A DNA stretch of 64,000 nucleotides. Origin: Halobacteria archaeon HArc-gm2 (GTDB taxonomy: Archaea > Halobacteriota > Halobacteria > Halobacteriales > Haloarculaceae). Under the pieces are notes generated by a model. That model saw only the letters and a program-made list of their open reading frames with translations. It had not been told where the DNA came from and did no database searches. The stretch covers positions 57,451 to 121,450 of the forward strand of contig JAOPKE010000012.1 in the NCBI GenBank assembly GCA_025517465.1, written 5' to 3'. This document shows positions 60,683 through 64,000 of the stretch, piece by piece (positions within the stretch are counted from its first letter, which is position 1; every line of letters starts with the position of its first letter). The translations under genes were made by a program, and so were the position numbers.

Positions 60683-60712
60683 GGCCCCGCACCCGTCAGG
60701 GGCCAGAAAAAA
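60683..60712 (-). promoter_or_regulatory. Upstream hairpin element, copy 1 (tfb)
   Basis: Minus-strand order: T-run (60707-60712), then a hairpin with arms GGCCCC/GGGGCC (60683-60704) and loop sequence including GGGTGC, then 25 nt to the tfb ATG. The 22-bp hairpin is identical to copy 2. Confidence 0.7.
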
Positions 60713-60776
60713 CACCGGCGGCGCTGTCGCAATCTAACCAGGTCTGAATGATTCGCCAGTGAAGTGGAGAGCGTCG

Positions 60777-61235
60777 CTAACGATCGCGTTCGTTCCGCGT
60801 CGGCATCGGCTGGTTGCCCGTCCGAACGCACTCCCAGCACGGGAAGTCGTCGGGGAGGAAGTCGCACTCGCAGTCGTCCGACTCCTCCGATTCGTCTGGT
60901 TGGGTATCAGCCTGCCGCGTGTCGTCGTACTGGGGGCGCGTCCCACCATCTGCGAGTAACTGCACGTCGTTGGCGAAATCGAGGACTGGACGTCGGATCG
61001 CGACGGCGACTCTGTGCTTGCACGCGTTCTCGTAGTTCGCGTCAGCAGGACAGGTACATTCCACTGGGAATTCGTCCTCGATAGTAACGACGTACTCGTG
61101 GTCGGTCGGAACGGCGTGACTGGCGTTTCGAACCCGGACGTCAGTGTCCAGCAGCTCGAACTCGAAGGCCTCGTACTGGGCGCGCTTGAGAACGCGATTC
61201 GATACCGACAGTTCGTCGAGTGGATGTGAAGTCAT
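60777..61235 (-). CDS. SWIM zinc-finger protein
   Basis: 152 residues from ATG 61235. The SWIM motif CxC...CxH is VECTCPADANYENACKHR at about residues 58-75. An acidic C-terminus adds DCECDFLP and CWECVRTG, a second potential metal site. SWIM proteins bind DNA or protein partners and are frequent cargo of haloarchaeal plasmids and integrated elements. The gene begins 28 nt after hairpin element copy 2. It is followed by a T-run that may terminate its transcript before tfb. Confidence 0.87.
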   Translation of the reverse strand: MTSHPLDELSVSNRVLKRAQYEAFEFELLDTDVRVRNASHAVPTDHEYVVTIEDEFPVECTCPADANYENACKHRVAVAIRRPVLDFANDVQLLADGGTRPQYDDTRQADTQPDESEESDDCECDFLPDDFPCWECVRTGNQPMPTRNERDR

Positions 61236-61263
61236 GCGAGAATCCGCGAAGCCCGTATCGTGT

Positions 61264-61293
61264 GGCCCCGCACCCGTCAGGGGCCATAGAAAA
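61264..61293 (-). promoter_or_regulatory. Upstream hairpin element, copy 2 (SWIM gene)
   Basis: Hairpin with arms GGCCCC/GGGGCC at 61264-61285, identical over 22 bp to copy 1, preceded on the minus strand by TTTT (61290-61293) and followed by 28 nt to ATG 61235. Confidence 0.7.
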
Positions 61294-61312
61294 TCTACCG
61301 CGATCCCATGGA

Positions 61313-61537
61313 TCAGGAATTCGATTCGGTTCGGGAGACAGCCACGGCGTTAACCTGAGAGGGCCGATCAGACCACGAACGGGGAACGTAGCCGTGTTCC
61401 TCGATCGCATCGGCGTAGCCACGAAGCAAGCCGACGAGGACGAGTTCCGGAACGTCGTCTGTAGCCTGGTCTCCGAGCCAGCGTTCGAGTGACTGTGCAA
61501 CCTGTTCGAACTGCTCGTCGTCGAGATCAGTCGTCAT
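61313..61537 (-). CDS. Small acidic protein of the mobile module, unknown
   Basis: 74 residues from ATG 61537, beginning MTTDLDDEQFEQVAQSLERW and containing PELVLVGLLRGYADAIEEHGYVP, predicted helical. Codon use is haloarchaeal and the gene is headed by hairpin element copy 3. No family recognised. The presence of the same upstream element as tfb and the SWIM gene supports it being real and co-regulated. Confidence 0.6.
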   Translation of the reverse strand: MTTDLDDEQFEQVAQSLERWLGDQATDDVPELVLVGLLRGYADAIEEHGYVPRSWSDRPSQVNAVAVSRTESNS

Positions 61538-61567
61538 ACGTCGTTTCAGGCGATGCCAGTGCAGGCT

Positions 61568-61596
61568 CGCCTGCGCCCTTCGCAGGCGACAAAAAA
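61568..61596 (-). promoter_or_regulatory. Upstream hairpin element, copy 3 (74-aa gene)
   Basis: Perfect 8-bp arms CGCCTGCG (61568-61575) and CGCAGGCG (61581-61588) with a 5-nt loop. Minus-strand T6 (61591-61596) precedes it, and 30 nt separate it from ATG 61537. The sequence differs from copies 1 and 2 but the architecture is the same. Confidence 0.65.
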
Positions 61597-61685
61597 CAAC
61601 GCGAGAGAGGTCACGGGACTTCCTCGCTGCGACGGTACAGGACAGATACCGTTCAGAACCTATCCGACTGCGAAGTCAGTATTCC

Positions 61686-62219
61686 TCACCCCTGAAACCG
61701 GTAGCGGTCGACGACCCAGTCGAAGAAATCGAACGACTTGACGAGGTTGACGCGGTCTTGGTATCCGTGTTCAGCGAGTGCGCGTTCGATTCCCCGAAAC
61801 GCTGGGAGGTCGTTCGTGTAGACGGCAACTGAGTTCGCAGTTCCCTTTTCCAGGAGTGTCGCTGTCGCACCGCCGACCTCCGCGTCGGCTTGCTCGACGG
61901 TGTGGGCGGCACGCTCGTCGGCAGCGGCAATGTACCGTCGGACCATGTCCATCGTCGCAGAAACCACGGGATTCGCGTAGTCAACTTCGTCGAGGCGTTC
62001 GACCCAGCCCGCTTCGATTGCTTCGTCGACAGGCGGCGTATCGTAGGGGAGTGATTCCGGAGTCAGTTCCTCGCAGACGCGCCGTGGAACGGATAGTCTG
62101 ACCTCGTTCTCGGAGACGCTTCGTTCGAGGAGGTCCACGGCATCGTTCCGTTCGAACGCGATGAAGAGGTTCGTGTCGACGACGTGCGCGTCGACGTCAG
62201 GAAACAGCTGCGTCGTCAC
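61686..62219 (-). CDS. PIN-domain-like protein paired with a winged-helix protein
   Basis: 177 residues from ATG 62219. HVVDTNLFIAFERND (first Asp), ELTPESLPYD and VAVYTNDLPAFRGIE (C-terminal acidic site) outline a PIN nuclease fold. It begins 6 nt after the winged-helix gene, an arrangement like a toxin-antitoxin or regulator-nuclease pair. It is the third gene of an operon led by the ArdC-like gene. Catalytic acidic residues look present, but activity is unproven. Confidence 0.78.
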   Translation of the reverse strand: MTTQLFPDVDAHVVDTNLFIAFERNDAVDLLERSVSENEVRLSVPRRVCEELTPESLPYDTPPVDEAIEAGWVERLDEVDYANPVVSATMDMVRRYIAAADERAAHTVEQADAEVGGATATLLEKGTANSVAVYTNDLPAFRGIERALAEHGYQDRVNLVKSFDFFDWVVDRYRFQG

Positions 62220-62225
62220 CGTCGA

Positions 62226-62861
62226 TCACTCCGGCAACGACTCGTCGGCTGCGGCATCGAGTGCTTCGAGGTCGGGCTCCTCCGCCAGCTCCGGTTCGAC
62301 CGACAGCACAATTTCCCGAAGCTCTTGGAGTACCGTTTCCGCCTCAAGAACCGGTATGTCCTCCTCGCGGGCCATCACACGTGCCGAGGTCCGTGAACGG
62401 ACGTAGTCACGAGCGTACTCGACGGCCGTCGCGAGGCCAGCGACGCCGTTTCGATCGCGATAGAGGCGAATGTTCTCGTTGGACTCGGTCCGGGCGAGTG
62501 CGATCAGCAACGTCGGCGAGATCTGGTATGTGTCACTGCCGTGCTCTACGGTCATCTCGATCGACGTGGCTCGAAACCGGTGGGGCTGTGTGTCAGTGAC
62601 CCGTTCGAGAATGCCAACCTCCTGGAGATGGTTGACGTCCTCGTACACCGTCGTCTTCGAACTATCGAGCCCGTCTGCGATCTCTTCGACGGTCGGTGTG
62701 CCGAGTTCTCGAACGCGTGCGTAGATCGCCGCGTACCGATGATTCTGTATCACGTCGGAAATCGCGAGCATCGTATCCAGGGGGTGAGCCCGGGATGGAA
62801 CCGCTCCAGGCATACTTTCAACTTTCCGCGGAATCCTTATAGACTTGTCGTCGCTCGTCAT
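62226..62861 (-). CDS. Winged-helix regulator, partner of the PIN protein
   Basis: 211 residues from ATG 62861, whose codon overlaps the ArdC-like stop (ATGA). An internal ATG at 62813 has a TATA-like ctataagg 24-31 nt upstream (about 62836-62843), so a second, shorter product from its own promoter is possible. The winged helix is around residues 45-100 (VEEIADGLDSSKTTVYEDVNHLQEVGILERV). It probably autoregulates the operon and may neutralise the PIN protein. Confidence 0.8.
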   Translation of the reverse strand: MTSDDKSIRIPRKVESMPGAVPSRAHPLDTMLAISDVIQNHRYAAIYARVRELGTPTVEEIADGLDSSKTTVYEDVNHLQEVGILERVTDTQPHRFRATSIEMTVEHGSDTYQISPTLLIALARTESNENIRLYRDRNGVAGLATAVEYARDYVRSRTSARVMAREEDIPVLEAETVLQELREIVLSVEPELAEEPDLEALDAAADESLPE

Positions 62862-63784
62862 TGTTCCCCAACTTCGTCGATGATTCGCCCGGCCGTCCGG
62901 CTGATACGACCGAGTCGGTCGGTGATGGCGTCGCTGTCATCCCCGTCCCACGCCGCGAGGTAGAACGCCGAGTTGCTCGTGTCGAGGTCGAAGTGGCGAC
63001 CGACGACGTAGGCGATCGCCTCGGCCTCGACTTCCCGCTTGGAGCGTTCAGTCGCGTCGTCGATGTCTCCGTGTAGGAGTGCGTGGGCGCACTCGTGGAC
63101 GAGCGTCGTCGCCAGGTCGGCGTCGTTCTGGACCTCCAGGACTTCGACGACTGGTGCGCCGCCATCGCCGTCGTACTGACAGACGCCCTTCGCGTCGCCG
63201 TGGGACCACTCGTGCTTCGGAACGAGCCGAACGTCGATACCGAGTTCCGTGGCTGCCTCGAGGAGTGTGGAGACGAGGTCCCCAGCGTCACCGGTCGCCT
63301 CGGTGTCGAGTTCGGGAAGTGGATCACCCTCCGTTTGCGAAATGTCGAAGACGGTCGTCGGTCGGAACCCGACCAGTCCCTCCGACCACTCCTCTGGTGG
63401 CGTCTCGTCGTACTCGCACTCGATCTGCTTGTGATACGACGGCGCGTTCTCGCACTCCGGACACCGCGTCGTGACGATCGGCGCCCAGATCCAGATGGCC
63501 GACTCGCCCTCTTTGACGTGCCTGTCGAACTCTGACTGCCACGTGTGGTAGCCCGCGACTTTCGTCGCCTCTGGGCACTGTGCCTTGATGAGGAGCGAGT
63601 TCCGGTACGAGTAGTCGTGAAAGCGCGACTGGACGTCCAGCCACGCCTGGAACTGCTCGCTGGCCGCTGCTTCGTCGGTTAGATCTGCGAGGTCCTCGAC
63701 CCATTCGGTGATCGTGCTGTGCATCTCGTCGTCGCGAGTCTCCTTATCGTCGAAGGAGACACGCTGCGCTGCTTGCGAACTCAT
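62858..63784 (-). CDS. ArdC-like antirestriction protein with M78-type metalloprotease motif
   Basis: 308 residues from ATG 63784, 24 nt after hairpin element copy 4. The N-terminal ssDNA-binding domain of ArdC (about residues 20-110) contains FHDYSYRNSLLI, AGYHTWQSEF and GESAIWIWAP. A zinc-like knuckle CPECENAP is inserted. The metallopeptidase motif HECAH lies near residue 231 (LVHECAHALLHG), followed by EVEAEAIAYVV with the third metal ligand. ArdC-type proteins protect incoming mobile DNA from restriction. It leads a three-gene operon with the winged-helix and PIN genes. Confidence 0.9.
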   Translation of the reverse strand: MSSQAAQRVSFDDKETRDDEMHSTITEWVEDLADLTDEAAASEQFQAWLDVQSRFHDYSYRNSLLIKAQCPEATKVAGYHTWQSEFDRHVKEGESAIWIWAPIVTTRCPECENAPSYHKQIECEYDETPPEEWSEGLVGFRPTTVFDISQTEGDPLPELDTEATGDAGDLVSTLLEAATELGIDVRLVPKHEWSHGDAKGVCQYDGDGGAPVVEVLEVQNDADLATTLVHECAHALLHGDIDDATERSKREVEAEAIAYVVGRHFDLDTSNSAFYLAAWDGDDSDAITDRLGRISRTAGRIIDEVGEQ

Positions 63785-63808
63785 TGTTAGAGTGCGAAGG
63801 TCCGAGAA

Positions 63809-63837
63809 CCCCCGCACCCCTCCGGGGGGCGATAAAA
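63809..63837 (-). promoter_or_regulatory. Upstream hairpin element, copy 4 (ArdC-like gene)
   Basis: Arms CCCCC (63809-63813) and GGGGGG (63824-63829) with loop GCACCC shared with copies 1 and 2. On the minus strand TTTTAT precedes it and 24 nt separate it from ATG 63784. Confidence 0.65.
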
Positions 63838-64000
63838 CACCGTCTGCGGAGCGGGACTGAAAGATGGTGAACGAGCCGAGTAGACGACCCTAGTAAGTCT
63901 ACGGACGGAACGATATGTCTCAGTTGAATTCGCTTTATTTTATACGGGCTTGTTTAGACGCCTGATTTCACCGGATAGCGGCGTCAAGCGCTAGTTCGAC
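63838..64000. other. Window end, no gene seen
   Basis: About 160 bp with an AT-rich patch ttattttatacgg near 63937-63949 that could be a promoter element. No coding frame or attachment site is recognised. Confidence 0.4.

Noticed and set aside
1..64000. Search by eye for tRNA genes, attachment sites, integrase, CRISPR arrays and rRNA
   Set aside because: No T-loop/acceptor combination, repeat-spacer pattern, tyrosine-recombinase motif or rRNA segment was recognised, so the ends of the mobile region cannot be defined within this window.

Overview
The window reads as a haloarchaeal chromosome (Haloarcula/Halomicrobium-like, class Halobacteria). The proteins are strongly acidic. TATA-type boxes sit about 24-32 nt upstream of the start codon, as expected for leaderless mRNAs. 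Secretion signals are twin-arginine (Tat), often with a lipobox, and a TFB (archaeal TFIIB) is encoded. No tRNA, rRNA, CRISPR array, integrase or replication origin was recognised.

From 1 to 34 kb lies a dense plant-sugar catabolic region that I interpret as a pectin/rhamnogalacturonan utilisation locus. It holds a GH78 alpha-L-rhamnosidase, a GH4 enzyme with the CHEV motif of alpha-galacturonidases, a GH3 glycosidase, and two Tat-exported proteins (a parallel beta-helix and a GH43) that both end in ricin-type lectin modules. It also holds one extracellular solute-binding lipoprotein without a neighbouring permease. The intracellular enzymes fit two non-phosphorylating pathways. One is an L-rhamnose/6-deoxysugar diketo-hydrolase-type route: RhmD-like dehydratase, amidohydrolase-type lactonase, FAH-family hydrolase, SDR, zinc alcohol dehydrogenases, and the relic of a lactate-dehydrogenase-type FAD/Fe-S oxidase. 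The other is an oxidative uronate route: uronate-dehydrogenase-like SDR, enolase-superfamily dehydratase, DHDPS-family enzyme. A separate tightly coupled operon encodes a class II aldolase, an FGGY kinase and a D-2-hydroxyacid dehydrogenase. Three IclR regulators are interspersed. An F420/flavin LLM-family oxidoreductase overlaps the dehydratase gene and has no obvious role in the known pathways.

From 34 to 41 kb lies a metal homeostasis block: a ZnuABC-like importer behind a palindrome that covers its promoter, then a Bat/HTH_10 regulator, a perfect 16-bp palindrome and a ZntA-type P1B-ATPase exporter.

From 41 to 49 kb lies accessory DNA: small membrane proteins, a winged-helix regulator, a cytochrome P450 with an operator-like palindrome, an IS5-type transposon whose 10-bp flanking direct repeats enclose an extra 566 bp beyond its nearest right end, a TetR regulator, a frameshifted second copy of a membrane-protein gene found at 37 kb, a Tat lipoprotein, a PIN toxin with a 58-aa partner, and an alpha/beta hydrolase.

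From 49 to 57 kb a six-gene overlapping operon resembles a type IV secretion/conjugation apparatus: pilin-like protein, large surface protein, Tat lipoprotein, VirB6-like polytopic protein, VirB3/VirB4-N-like protein and VirB4-like ATPase. From 57 to 59.7 kb the DNA is AT-richer and holds a Tat-exported protein of unknown function and decayed fragments of phnM and a TIM-barrel sugar isomerase. From 59.6 to 63.8 kb a minus-strand mobile-element module carries a 40-aa zinc ribbon, TFB, a SWIM-finger protein, a hypothetical protein, a PIN protein, a winged-helix protein and an ArdC-like antirestriction metalloprotease. Each of its four transcription units is headed by the same kind of T-run plus GC hairpin element 24-30 nt before the start codon. 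This island TFB plus its repeated upstream element is the most intriguing unexplained structure in the window.
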